A DNA stretch of 64,000 nucleotides from the NCBI GenBank assembly GCA_035315185.1, contig DATFYE010000057.1, forward strand, positions 24,786-88,785, given 5' to 3'. Below the pieces are notes generated by a model. The model did no database searches and had not been told where the DNA came from. It was given only the letters and a program-made list of their open reading frames with translations. Position 1 is the first letter of the stretch, and each line of letters begins with the position of its first letter. Shown here one piece after another: positions 1 to 9,200 of the stretch. The translations under genes were made by a program, and so were the position numbers. This DNA is from JADGQN01 sp035315185 (lineage in GTDB: Bacteria; Desulfobacterota; Syntrophorhabdia; Syntrophorhabdales; WCHB1-27).

Positions 1-183
1 GCGAAACTGGGTCAGAATGGAATGGACCTGGCTTTCCGACCATCCCTCTCTCCGGATTCTCATTTGCCACTCTTCGATCTTTTCCCGGTAGACGGGATGG
101 ATTCTTTCCCGGTCGGTAGTCTCCGTCGTAGCGCAGCCCCAGGTAAAGAGAAAGAGGAACAAGGTCCAATAGAAGAATCGCAT
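1..183 (-). CDS. Partial small lipoprotein, runs off the left edge
   Basis: Reading the minus strand from an ATG at 183 down to base 1 gives 61 codons with no stop, so the gene continues outside the window. The protein begins MRFFYWTLFLFLFTWGCATT. This is a short charged start, a hydrophobic stretch and then a Cys after Trp-Gly, which resembles a lipoprotein signal with Cys17 as the acylated residue. The visible mature part is short and highly charged (Glu/Arg rich, ending near SQVHSILTQFR). I do not recognise a family. The Shine-Dalgarno is weak. The lipoprotein assignment is an inference from the signal sequence. Confidence 0.6.
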   Translation of the reverse strand, partial: MRFFYWTLFLFLFTWGCATTETTDRERIHPVYREKIEEWQMRIRREGWSESQVHSILTQFR

Positions 184-250
184 TCCATCTTTCTTATCGG
201 CGCGTGCGAGAAATGACTTAAAGGTCTTGTATGCCTTGGGGGTGCAAGGT

Positions 251-374
251 ACTTACTACACCACGCGAAGCGCCGGCATGTGTCCGGAACAGAATCTCCA
301 CTGTTCCGGACACGATACGGTCCCTTCTCGCTGGAGCACCTCTCTGCCAACTCTGTGTCTCTAGCGAAGCGGGT
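251..374 (+). repeat. Palindromic intergenic element, copy 1 (partial)
   Basis: This contains the block ACTACACCACGCGAAGCG, then the near-perfect inverted repeat TGTCCGGAACAG / CTGTTCCGGACA with an 8-nt spacer (281-312), and the end motif CTCTAGCGAAGCGGGTGGT (356-374). The same pieces recur at 16256-16494 and 22318-22545. Here only the right-hand part is clear and no matching left terminus was found. The rest of the stretch 184-391 shows nothing else I can support. Confidence 0.7.
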
Positions 375-391
375 GGTACGCGAAAATAGTC

Positions 392-1864
392 TTAGCGTTT
401 TGGCCTAATCGTAGTGGCGCCCAACAGGGCGAGCGCCAGCACGGCGCCCCATAAACCATAGCTGGAGAGTGCAGGCACTGCCACCGGCGCGAGCGCGAGT
501 TCCAGCACGGCATACACGTCCACACGAGGCGTCGTAACGTTGTTGCGCGGGTCCGTGATCGGCCGCCCGGTAGCAGTAAGCCGTGTGGTAGTTGAATCTA
601 GCGTTTCAGATGGGTAAGCTGACCGGAGCACCGCCACGGCGCCCGCGACGTGTGGTGTGGCCTGGGAAGTGCCTGAGTCGGTGTATCCGCCCGCGGTTAT
701 GGCCGCGCCCGGAGCGAGCATTGTGAGAAAATAGGCACTGTTGGAGAAGCAGGTAACCTGGTCGGCCGCCGTAGTCGAGTCGGTGCAGAAGCCGTAGGAG
801 ACGCCGCCTATGTCCGCATCGTAAACGGCGCCGACGGAGATGATGCCGGGCGTGCAGGCGGGGCTACCGATGCCGCTGGTATAGCCGTTGTTACCCGACG
901 CCGCAACCGGCAGTATCCCGGCCCCGCGCGCATTGCTCACGGGCGTCACGAAAGGATTGGTGTACCGGTTTGAACAGGGAGATGTATTGTCGGAACCGTC
1001 GCCGAGGCTCATGTTGATGGCCACGATATTGTAAGCCGACTTGTTGCTGATCGCCCAGTCGATGCCGTCGATCACCAGCGCATCGGTGGAAGTGCCGTCG
1101 GTGTTGAACACGTGCACAGCGGCGACCTTGGCGTCCGGAGCGACGGCAACCACGATACCGGCGACGTTGGTGCCGTGGCCGTTGCTATCCAGCGGGTTGC
1201 TGTCGTTCCCCAATATAACGGTCGCAATAACCTTGCAGCCGCTCGGCACGCCCGGGGATGTGCAGGGGCCGAAATCCGCCACGGTATAGTTCACCCCTGT
1301 GTCGAGCACGGCCACGGTGGTGCCCGCGCCTGTGTAACCGGCGGAAGCCGCCTGAGGCTGGTTGATCAGCTGAAGATTCGGCGCCACGTACGGGTAGATA
1401 GTCCGGTTTTCATATAGTGCTGCGACCTGTGACAGGCCAACCAGGCGAGCCATCGCCGAAGGCGAACGCAGGCGCAGCAGGGCCATGGGCAGATGGCTGT
1501 AGTCGATGAGAACTCCCACCTCAGCAGCCGGAAGCTGCGCGAAAGCGCTGTTCTTGATCTGCCGGAAACGTTGGGCTTTGTACTCGCTGATGCCATGGTC
1601 GTCGTACGTTAGACCCCTCTGCGAACGCACCGCCGCGGCCTCTGCCTCAACGTTCGCTGAATCGAACTCAACGATTACGTCTTGAGGCTCTCCTGCAGCC
1701 AAGCGGTCCACGAGACTCTGCGGAATGGCATTCAAAATGCTTTCCCTGCGAGCCTGATCGGGTATCTGGCCGATGCCGTGAGCTGGCATGAACACCGCGA
1801 GAAACGAGGCAAATAGCATCGAATAAAGAAAAACGGTCCGCGAACGTGGGTGGTCCTTGGCCAT
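392..1864 (-). CDS. Secreted subtilisin-like (S8) serine protease with IPTL-CTERM-like tail
   Basis: This is a 490-residue secreted protease. Residues 1-30 form a signal peptide, and roughly 40-165 look like an inhibitor/propeptide region. The S8 catalytic triad is visible: Asp188 in AVLDTG, His230 in NGHGTNVAG and Ser400 in SGTSQATPHVAG, with Asn325 in SGNNG as the oxyanion residue. The C-terminus, VPALSSYGLWG followed by a hydrophobic segment and RPKR, fits the IPTL-CTERM sorting-signal pattern (Pro-x-Leu-x-x-x-Gly, membrane helix, basic end). Such tails are known substrates of exosortase H, and an XrtH-like gene lies divergently 211 bp away. Family and catalytic competence are clear. The sorting role is inferred from the motif and the neighbour. 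Confidence 0.92.
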   Translation of the reverse strand: MAKDHPRSRTVFLYSMLFASFLAVFMPAHGIGQIPDQARRESILNAIPQSLVDRLAAGEPQDVIVEFDSANVEAEAAAVRSQRGLTYDDHGISEYKAQRFRQIKNSAFAQLPAAEVGVLIDYSHLPMALLRLRSPSAMARLVGLSQVAALYENRTIYPYVAPNLQLINQPQAASAGYTGAGTTVAVLDTGVNYTVADFGPCTSPGVPSGCKVIATVILGNDSNPLDSNGHGTNVAGIVVAVAPDAKVAAVHVFNTDGTSTDALVIDGIDWAISNKSAYNIVAINMSLGDGSDNTSPCSNRYTNPFVTPVSNARGAGILPVAASGNNGYTSGIGSPACTPGIISVGAVYDADIGGVSYGFCTDSTTAADQVTCFSNSAYFLTMLAPGAAITAGGYTDSGTSQATPHVAGAVAVLRSAYPSETLDSTTTRLTATGRPITDPRNNVTTPRVDVYAVLELALAPVAVPALSSYGLWGAVLALALLGATTIRPKR

Positions 1865-1915
1865 GCTTAAAGCTGTCCCTGTTGCTTCCTCCTTCCTGGA
1901 AAGGAGGAAGCGCCC

Positions 1916-1971
1916 ATATTACTGTAAAAACATGTCAGCGAAATGAAGGTTCTGTAAAGAATTGATGAAAT
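1916..1971 (-). promoter_or_regulatory. Pho-box-type promoter for the subtilase gene
   Basis: On the minus strand there are four 11-bp units, ATTTCATCAAT, TCTTTACAGAA, CCTTCATTTCG and CTGACATGTTT. They are followed by 6 nt and the -10-like TAATAT. The same arrangement occurs at eight other sites in the window. It matches the known PhoB pattern of 7-bp half-sites every 11 bp that replace the -35 element. Confidence 0.6.
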
Positions 1972-1995
1972 TTCCTGGGACCAGGACGGGTAAAG

Positions 1996-2051
1996 ATTTT
2001 ACTCTGCCTTAACCGGGTTGTCATCCGTGTGTAATAAGGAAGTGTTATAAG
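1996..2051 (+). promoter_or_regulatory. Pho-box-type promoter for the exosortase gene
   Basis: Plus-strand units ATTTTACTCTG, CCTTAACCGGG, TTGTCATCCGT and GTGTAATAAGG are followed by AAGTGT (6 nt) and TATAAG. It sits back to back with the minus-strand site at 1916-1971, so the protease and the exosortase probably respond to one regulator. Confidence 0.6.
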
Positions 2052-2075
2052 ACAGCACAACTCGAGGGATGAGGT

Positions 2076-3133
2076 TTGAAAATAGTCCGTCCCATGGCCA
2101 AAGAGGCTTCGGCCACACATAAAGAGAGGACCGGCTCCAAAAACGCCCCTTCGGACAGACTCAGTCTATCCGGCGCGGTTCGCTCGGGGCGTTTTCGTTT
2201 TGCGGCAATCTTCGGTCTTTCCTGTCTGGGGTTGCATGCCCTTATCTGTGTGCTGCCGTCCTCATTTGCAAGGCTCGCCTGTGAACATACCGCCCGGACC
2301 CTGGGGCGTGTCCTCACCATCTGTGGCTCCCCGTGGCTGTCCGCGGTAATATCGTTTCTGGAACCGGCGTCGCTTTCCAGGTCGTTCTCGAGTGCACTGC
2401 TCTCTTCGCAGCGGGCCTCTTTGCCTGCTTTGTCTGTTTCAGCCAAGCAGATGTCCGCAAAAAGGTACTAGCGCTTGCGTTGGGGATCCCGGCTTTATAT
2501 GTTGGCAACATTATTCGTCTCGGCTTGGTTTTCCTGGCGAGCAGGTATGATCTGAGGCTCTTTGGCATCACTCACGTTTACTTCGGGCAGGTGTTTACCG
2601 TGTTCCTGGTCCTTCTGGCCTGCGTGTTGTGGCTGAAATGGGTCAACCCTGTTCCTGCTCCTAGCCCTCTGAGCAGGACAGTGAGCTTCCTCGCACGTTT
2701 TGCCGTGATCTGCAGCTGCGTCTTCCTCTTCTGGATGGAGGTCCACCAATGGTACGTCTGGTTCCTCGACCGGCTCATGATTCTCGCCTTTTCCTTGTAC
2801 GGCTACCGCCTTCTTGTTCCCCCAGAAACCGCCATCTATTATGAGACCTTCAGTATAGTTACGTTTGCTTCGCTCACCATCGCGACATCGCCGGCAGAAT
2901 GGTCAAAGAAGGCCAGGGCCCTTTCCTTCGGACTCGGACTCTTTTTTCTGCTGCATCTTTTACACAGAATTAATTATGTTCTAACGTCAGCCTTCCATTC
3001 CTCCGCGCTCTTTCAACTGGACTTGTTCCTGTGTGATATAGGGCAATACCTGCTGCCTATCTTACTGTGGCTGGTAATGACTCTGTGGCAATATCCTCAT
3101 CCAAAGTTAAATGTGCGCCATCGGTCGCGTTGA
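2076..3133 (+). pseudogene. xrtH: Exosortase H-type membrane transpeptidase, disrupted by a frameshift
   Basis: The gene is split over two frames. The first (TTG 2076 or ATG 2094, open to 2471) encodes the N-terminal membrane helix and a segment ending LTICGSPWLSA. The second (open from about 2285 to 3133) resumes with RGNIVSG and carries the exosortase catalytic residues: Cys (codon 2393, VVLECTAL), Arg (codon 2516, NIIRLG) and His (codon 2573, GITHVYFGQ). The switch must lie in the overlap, most likely near 2335-2350, where the two readings join smoothly. Following the core is a further region of several membrane helices (about 2650-3110). Exosortases cleave C-terminal sorting signals of exported proteins. 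The XrtH assignment rests on overall sequence resemblance and on the IPTL-tailed protease next door. Sequencing error, true inactivation and programmed frameshifting cannot be told apart here. Confidence 0.65.
2139..2197 (+). other. Terminator-like hairpin inside the 5' part of the exosortase gene
   Basis: AAAAACGCCCC at 2139-2149 pairs with GGGGCGTTTT at 2186-2195 and is followed by CGTTTT. Between the arms lies a smaller inverted repeat, GGACAGACT / AGTCTATCC (2153-2171). The shape resembles a rho-independent terminator or attenuator. It falls after the proposed translation start, so either the start is further downstream or the hairpin acts within the coding region. Confidence 0.4.
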
Positions 3134-3162
3134 TTGGGTGATACCTCCGTAGATTAATGAGA

Positions 3163-3207
3163 CCTTCACACACATTTAATACAGTTGTAACAGGCGTGGT
3201 CTAGCCT
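3163..3207 (+). promoter_or_regulatory. Pho-box-type promoter for the GspC-like gene
   Basis: Units CCTTCACACAC, ATTTAATACAG and TTGTAACAGGC are followed by GTGGTC (6 nt) and TAGCCT. The geometry is identical to the other sites, and the gene start lies 48 bp downstream of the -10 element. Confidence 0.6.
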
Positions 3208-3254
3208 ATTTCTGTCGTTGCAGTCCAGTTGGGATTGGTACCAGGGTGTGATCG

Positions 3255-3851
3255 ATGCGTCTTCTTAGACACGTGCTCAGGAACGTGAACCTCCTCAACC
3301 TTCTTCTCGTTGCAGCGGTAGTGTTGCTGGCGATCCATGTGTTCCCTTTTCTTAGTATGAAGGTGACGTACAAAACTCCGACACTGAAAGAGACACCGGG
3401 AGCACAGGAAGAAAAGCCCGCGACCACTCAAAGCCCTCCCGCGGCCGACTACGTGGTGATTGCAGAGCAGAACATCTTTCATCCGGAGAGGAAGATACCA
3501 CCGGAAAATAAGGACGAGAAAGAGAAGCCCAAAGCTGAATTCGTTCTTTATGGCACCTTGCTTGCGGACGGCATGCGACTTGCGTACCTGGAGGACAAGA
3601 AATCTCCGCAAAGCACTCCTGGAAGAGGGAAAAGACAATCCGTCGTGAAGCAAGGCGAGGTGGTGAGCGGATATCTCCTGAAAAGTGTTGAAGCCGACCG
3701 GATAGTGCTGGTACGTGGCGAGGAGCAGATCGTTGCGTTAGTGAACGACCCAAAGAGACAGAGGGAAGGAGTTACTTCGGACGGCATCCTACGAGCAGGG
3801 TCGATGGCCCCTCTGCCGCGGCCTGCCGTGGCTGCGCAGCCATCACGGTAG
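3255..3851 (+). CDS. GspC-like type II secretion inner-membrane protein
   Basis: This 198-residue protein has one N-terminal membrane helix (about 13-31), a Pro-rich linker (about 42-68) and then a segment ADYVVIAEQNIFHPER with a following beta-rich region (about 70-170). That arrangement resembles the homology region of GspC/PulC, which links the inner-membrane platform to the GspD secretin. The N-F-H/R motif after the linker and the segments LYGTLL, GEVVSGY and IVLVRG are typical. No PDZ domain follows, so it is a short form. A GspD gene lies at the opposite end of the window. The assignment is by domain pattern; confidence is moderate because GspC proteins are poorly conserved. Confidence 0.65.
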   Translation: MRLLRHVLRNVNLLNLLLVAAVVLLAIHVFPFLSMKVTYKTPTLKETPGAQEEKPATTQSPPAADYVVIAEQNIFHPERKIPPENKDEKEKPKAEFVLYGTLLADGMRLAYLEDKKSPQSTPGRGKRQSVVKQGEVVSGYLLKSVEADRIVLVRGEEQIVALVNDPKRQREGVTSDGILRAGSMAPLPRPAVAAQPSR

Positions 3852-3940
3852 TCACGTATCGTGTTTGAGGCCCGAAGGCCACAACCACAACAGGCGTTGC
3901 CGGCGACCAATAAGAAAAGGGAGTAGATTGCGGTCCGGAA

Positions 3941-4255
3941 ATGAATGCGTATCAGAGACGTGCGGCAGAGCGGAGGTCCCTTCGTGAGAAAATGCTTGAG
4001 GAGGAGAACCCATCTCTCCGCAGGGGCGTGGCGGTGAGCCGCGCACGGTGCAACGGTTATATGACATTGGAAAGATTTGGCAGCCTGGGCAACTACTTCC
4101 TTGGGATGCGCTGTTTGCTTTGTGGTGATGTTATCGATCCGGTCATCATCTTGCATCGCCTGAGCCGGGACGCACGTGTACCCATTCCTGAGCACACGGA
4201 TGAGATCATTCTTTTGATCAAGAAATACTTGGGTCTCTGGCCGGAAACTGCCTAG
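3941..4255 (+). CDS. Hypothetical 104-residue protein with a CxxC pair
   Basis: I do not recognise this protein. It starts with a basic, Arg-rich stretch (MNAYQRRAAERRSLREK), and its middle carries GMRCLLCGDVIDP, a Cys-x-x-Cys knuckle that could bind a metal. There is no signal peptide or membrane helix. It follows the GspC-like gene by 89 bp and precedes the Pho-type promoter of tpsB, so it may be the last gene of the gspC transcript. Coding looks plausible from its length and codon use, but no function can be assigned. Confidence 0.55.
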   Translation: MNAYQRRAAERRSLREKMLEEENPSLRRGVAVSRARCNGYMTLERFGSLGNYFLGMRCLLCGDVIDPVIILHRLSRDARVPIPEHTDEIILLIKKYLGLWPETA

Positions 4256-4314
4256 CTCCGGTAACTTATTTCTATTCCGCCGCAATCTTACAGGCAAAGC
4301 GGATAAAGGTCCGC

Positions 4315-4370
4315 TTTTCATCAGACCTTTACACAGTTTTAACATAATTTTAACAAGTGGCTGCTAGAGT
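4315..4370 (+). promoter_or_regulatory. Pho-box-type promoter for the two-partner secretion block
   Basis: Units TTTTCATCAGA, CCTTTACACAG, TTTTAACATAA and TTTTAACAAGT are followed by GGCTGC (6 nt) and TAGAGT. It is nearly the same sequence as the site upstream of the porin gene (19674-19729) and one of the clearest examples in the window. Confidence 0.7.
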
Positions 4371-4441
4371 ACTCCCGTTCCGGACACCAAGCGCAGCTGG
4401 AATGACCAAGCGGACTAAGCCAACGCAATAATCAGGATGGA

Positions 4442-6076
4442 TTGGAGAATCTGACATCCATGGAATTTAGGGCCCCCGGCCCTCGCGGTCAGGGGAAATT
4501 CAGAAGATTGTGGGTGGGTCTTTTTCTCCTGTCCGCCCTGAGCCTGCCCATCTTGGCTGAGCGTGCTTTTCCCGCTGAAGAGCCACCCACTTTTGACATC
4601 CAAACATTTGTCGTCGACGGGAATACCCTGCTTACGGAGAAAGCGGTCCAGGACATCCTCCAACCATACATGGGGCCGAGCAAGACCGCCGCGGATGTGG
4701 AAAAAGCAAGGGATGCCCTCGAAAAGTTCTATCACGATCAGGGCTACCCCGCAGTTCTGGTGAACCTGCCGGAGCAGACGGTCGAGGAGGGCACGATCCA
4801 TCTCCAGGTTATCGAAAGCAAGATCGGTAACGTGCGGGTCACCGGAAACCGCTACTACACCCGGGAGAAAATCCTTCGGGATCTTCCTTCTCTTGCGCCA
4901 GGGAAAATTCTTTACGTGCCGGACGTGCAAAAAGATCTGGAGTGGATCAACCGCGGGCAGGATCTCAAAGCCTCGCCCGTGCTCTCCCCCGGCAAAGAAC
5001 TGGGCCTGACAGATGTGGACGTAAAGGTGGAAGACAAGCTCCCCCTGCACGGAAGCCTCGAACTTAACAACTACAATACGCCCGGCACGGACGACCTGCG
5101 ACTCAACGCGCTGCTCCGGTATGACAACCTCTGGCAGCGGGACCATTCCATCTCGGCCCAGTTCCAGACCTCGCCGCAAGACACCAGCCAGGTGAAACTC
5201 TACGCCGGCTCCTATACGCTGCCCGCCCCGTGGATGAAAGATCACCAGATCGCCATATACGCAATCAAGTCGGACAGCAATACCACCGCTGCCGGTCAAG
5301 GTTTCCTGGTCACCGGCAAGGGGAGTATTGTTGGGGTACGGTACGTCGTCCCACTTGCCCCCTACGGCGCGTATGCGCACAACATCACCATAGGCCTTGA
5401 TTACAAAGATTTCCAGGAAACCACGGGTCCTAATGGGACGATACAGACGCCGGTCAAATATCTTCCCCTCTCTTTCTCGTATAGCTCCTCTCTGCCCGAC
5501 GCGTGGGGCGTAACCCGGTTCAGCAGCCTGCTGAACATGGCTTTCCGAGGGTTGGTCACCGACCAGAGCCAGTTTGAAGTGAAACGTTTCGGGGCGGAAG
5601 GGAATTACATGTATGTGACTGCCGGGGTGGAAAGGCAACAGAAACTGCCTGCGGGCATGAGCCTCTTTCTCAAACTGGACGGCCAGATCGCGGACCAGCC
5701 GCTCATCAACAACGAGCAGTACATCGCGGGGGGCGTCACGAATGTGCGGGGATACGAGCTGGCCGCGACCCTCGGGGATGACGCGGTTCACGGGACCGCG
5801 GAGCTCTCCGGACCCGACCTCGGGCCTCGCCTGGGTTTGGGAAGCCGACTCCAATGCACGCCCTATATTTTCTATGATTACGCCTGGGTGAAGGTAACAC
5901 AGCCTCTACCCTCCCAGACTGAGACCACCCGCCTCCAGGGCACCGGCGTGGGATTGCGGGGGAACCTTTACAGGTATATGTACTTCGAGGCTGACCTGGC
6001 TTTTCCTATTTCGGTCCCGAGCGACGCGGAAAAGAACAAGCAGCAATTCTATTTCAAGCTGGGTGCCCAGTTCTAA
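4442..6076 (+). CDS. TpsB-type outer-membrane transporter (ShlB/FhaC/HecB family)
   Basis: This is the outer-membrane pore that exports the TpsA exoprotein encoded directly downstream. At 544 residues it has the usual length for the family. A signal peptide ends near AERAFPAEE. POTRA domains follow at about 45-200 (FDIQTFVVDGNTLLTEKAV and GNVRVTGNRYYTREKIL), then a beta-barrel to the C-terminal Phe (KLGAQF). The family's conserved loop motif VRGY is present in GGVTNVRGYE. The start is either TTG 4442 or ATG 4460; both give a usable signal peptide. The gene lies behind a Pho-type promoter and 196 bp before tpsA, the standard order for two-partner secretion. Confidence 0.93.
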   Translation: MENLTSMEFRAPGPRGQGKFRRLWVGLFLLSALSLPILAERAFPAEEPPTFDIQTFVVDGNTLLTEKAVQDILQPYMGPSKTAADVEKARDALEKFYHDQGYPAVLVNLPEQTVEEGTIHLQVIESKIGNVRVTGNRYYTREKILRDLPSLAPGKILYVPDVQKDLEWINRGQDLKASPVLSPGKELGLTDVDVKVEDKLPLHGSLELNNYNTPGTDDLRLNALLRYDNLWQRDHSISAQFQTSPQDTSQVKLYAGSYTLPAPWMKDHQIAIYAIKSDSNTTAAGQGFLVTGKGSIVGVRYVVPLAPYGAYAHNITIGLDYKDFQETTGPNGTIQTPVKYLPLSFSYSSSLPDAWGVTRFSSLLNMAFRGLVTDQSQFEVKRFGAEGNYMYVTAGVERQQKLPAGMSLFLKLDGQIADQPLINNEQYIAGGVTNVRGYELAATLGDDAVHGTAELSGPDLGPRLGLGSRLQCTPYIFYDYAWVKVTQPLPSQTETTRLQGTGVGLRGNLYRYMYFEADLAFPISVPSDAEKNKQQFYFKLGAQF

Positions 6077-6272
6077 CAAGTACAGGTCAAGGTTAAGGTT
6101 AAGAAGGAGAGAATGATCACTTCCTACAAGATGGGTGCATATTAATGAAGAATTTAAGGTTCTGTAACACGGGTGAAACATCTCTTTGGTACCCTCACAT
6201 CGATACTCTATCCTGGTTTGGTCGGGTGTGAGAAAAAGCCTGCCTCAAGCCTGTTTTTAGGGGAGAGAAAGA

Positions 6273-9200
6273 ATGACTCGAAGAGCGATCATAATTTTTC
6301 TGTGGGCTATGCTGTTTCCGTCCATACTCTTGGCAGCAGGGCCACCGATACCAATCCCCGGATTCTATGGCACGGTGACCCCCTCCCTCCCTGTAGTCGC
6401 TCCCAGTGCGCTCCCTATCCTGAAGCCTCAAGGCTCGATCCAGGGGCTGAACCCTAACAATCCTTACACGATCCAGGGAGGCAACAAAGCTACGGTCAAC
6501 CAGGTACAACCGCAGGCGGTTATCGATTGGAATAGCTTCAACATAGGCCAGAACGCCTCGGTATATTTTAATCAGCAGGGAAACTCGACCTGGGCCGCTC
6601 TGAATCGCATCTGGGACCGGAACCCCACTCAGATCTTCGGCCAGCTGACGGCAGATGGCCAGATCTACCTGATCAACCAGAATGGTATCCTCTTCGGCCC
6701 GGGCTCGCAGGTGAACGTGCACACACTGGTGGCTTCCTCGCTGAACATTCAGAACAACGACTTCCTCAACAACACCCTGCACTTCACGGCTCAGAATTAC
6801 AACGGTCGGAACGATAACCTTTTTTACGATCCGGTCAACAACATTCCCGGAACGGTGTCGAATTTCGGGACCATCCAGACAGACAGTCTCGGCTCAGTCT
6901 TCCTTATCGGTCCCCAGGTGGAAAACGGCGGTACGATCATCTCGCCAATCGGCCAGATCGGGCTCGTGGCTGGAAAAGACCTTCAGCTTGCCCCGCCCCA
7001 GAGCGCTTCGGGCAACATAGTCTCTTATCCCGGGGGTGAGTCCCGAGCTACGCTGGTAGTAAACATGTACGATTCGACAGGATCCATTGCGTCGAACCTG
7101 GCGGGCGGTTACCTTGCCGCCGACACCGGCCTCGTAGGCATGTACGGGCGAATCGTGAACCAGAACGGAGTGATCCGGTCGGTAACGGCGGTTCAGCGAG
7201 GAAGCCACGTGGAACTCCTCGCTTCCGATACGGTGTCGACAGGACCGAACAGCCAGATTCTACTCCCTGTCGACCAATCTTCTAACCCGATCGATCAGTC
7301 CTTTGCGACGCAGCGCAGTGACGTCACCCTGAGCGGACTCGACCTGGTTAACCCGGCCAGCCCTCAGGTCTACCCGAACCTGATCGTTCATCAAGGGGCC
7401 ATCGTGGCGCCTTCAGCCTTGGTAATCATGAATGCCGTAAACCGGGTCTACCTCGCGTCGGCAAGCCTCATCGATGTCAGCGGTCTCTGGATCGATGAGC
7501 CGGCTTCTAGCGGCCTCATCAGCGTTCAACTGAATACCGTCAACCTCAGGGACAACTTCTCTCAAAAGAATGGCGTTCTCCAGGGGCAAACGGTCGCGAT
7601 AAGCCAGCTCGGCGGTTCTGCCATTGGAAACGTATCAGGGACCTTCTCAACCCAGAGCTTGACGGCAGAAGAGCGACATACGACCGGAGGCGAAGTTGAC
7701 ATCAGAGCCACCGGATCGGCTGCAGGACCAGGCGACGTGGTGATGATGCAAGGGTCGACCGTCGATTTTTCCGGCGGTGGAATCCGTTACGCAGCGGGCT
7801 CACTGGATACAACCATGCTTCTTTCGGGAAACAAGATTTATGACATCAGCACCGCGAACCCTAACATACAATACGACCGTATCCTGAATTCACAAACGGT
7901 GACGTATCAGCGTTATGGTATTACGCAGCAGTTCGACGGGATCTATTACGGCGGGGCAAACCCTTTGATGAATTACGTGGCAGCTTACACAGTGGGAGCG
8001 AACGCGGGGGTTCTCAACATAATCGCTCCCCAAATGGTCCTTGATGGTACGCTCAGCGGCCAGGCGACAAACGGCCTCCAGCAGACGCTTGCGGCCAACC
8101 CGGTAAACGGGACAAATACTCAGTCGGCATCGGGTTACGTCGAAGCTGCGGGGGGGACGGTGAAGATCGGCGCTACGGATGTTCCGAACGGGGCGACGCT
8201 GGGAGACACGACCGATTATGTCACCCAGGCGATCACGGTGATTCCCCAGGGCACAATCCTTCCCGCAACGTTCAGGCCGTCCGATGCGCTGCCACTGACA
8301 ACGACGGTCCTTTCGGCGAGTACTTTGAGCAACGCCGGCCTCAGCAACCTCAGCCTCGCAGCCAACACGACGATCACCGTGGAGAAAGGCGCCTCGCTTA
8401 CGCTGAATCCCGGAGGTTCCTTCAGCGCCAAGGCGAGGAGAATCGAAAACTATGGGGCGATCACAGCGCTCGGGGGCGCCATAAATTTGGCATTGCAAAC
8501 CAACATAACGTCAAATCCTATTCCTGACGCAGGCGGCAATCAAACTAACTCAAGGTATGTTCCTCTCCAGGAGGTGATTTACCTGGGGGAGGGAAGCTCG
8601 CTTATCGCCAGAGGCGAAAGGATCGATAACTCCGGAGCGGCATCTTCCTCAGCGGGCATCACGACATCGGGCCATATCAACGGAGGTTCGATCAGTATCC
8701 AGGACCAGACGGTCACGGGAGAAGGAGTCTTTCTCCTCCCCGGGGCCCTTGTAGATGTTAGCGGTGGATGGCAGATCAGCACATCCGGGAAGGTCTCGGG
8801 AGGAGATGCGGGCAAAGTGGTTTTTCAAGGTTCGTCTCTCGTCCTCAACGGCGATCTTTTGGGCCAGTCCCTCCTGGGAAATAAGGGGGGTTCAATTAGT
8901 ATGACAGCCCCAAATATCATCCTTGCAGCTTCCCCCGGCCTCCTTCCGGCGGGCTTTACGGCTGACTCGGCTGTCCCCCAGGAACTCCGTGGGCGTCTTG
9001 TCTTCGGCTTTGATCAACTGGACGGCACTGGTTTTACCAGTGTCACCATGAGAAGCGTGAACGATATCGTGTTTCAAGATGGAAGTCTTGGTCCGTCCCT
9101 CGCGAAGCTCTCCACAGCCTTTACAGAAGGGGGTGCGCGTTCCGGAATCCTCCTCGCGTCGCAGGATCAGATCGAAGCAAGTGGGATAACCCTGAGCGCA

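Noticed and set aside
60..350. 96-codon minus-strand frame over the first palindromic repeat
   Set aside because: It runs through the repeat element and is out of frame with the much better lipoprotein start at 183; composition is not protein-like.
3548..4345. 265-codon minus-strand frame opposite the GspC-like and 104-aa genes
   Set aside because: No start context or family; its residues reflect the reverse of the plus-strand genes. Lower part overlaps the Pho-like promoter of tpsB.
4415..5854. Long 479-codon open frame antisense to tpsB
   Set aside because: It lies fully within a clear TpsB gene, has no signal or domain, and results from the codon bias of the true strand. The same applies to the frames antisense to the tpsA, prsT and WecA-like genes.
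6150..6215. Possible Pho-like array upstream of tpsA (CTGTAACACGG, GTGAAACATCT and so on)
   Set aside because: Half-sites can be arranged every 11 bp, but the 6-nt spacing to a good -10 is not met in the same register. The similarity to the protease promoter is on the other strand, where no gene starts.
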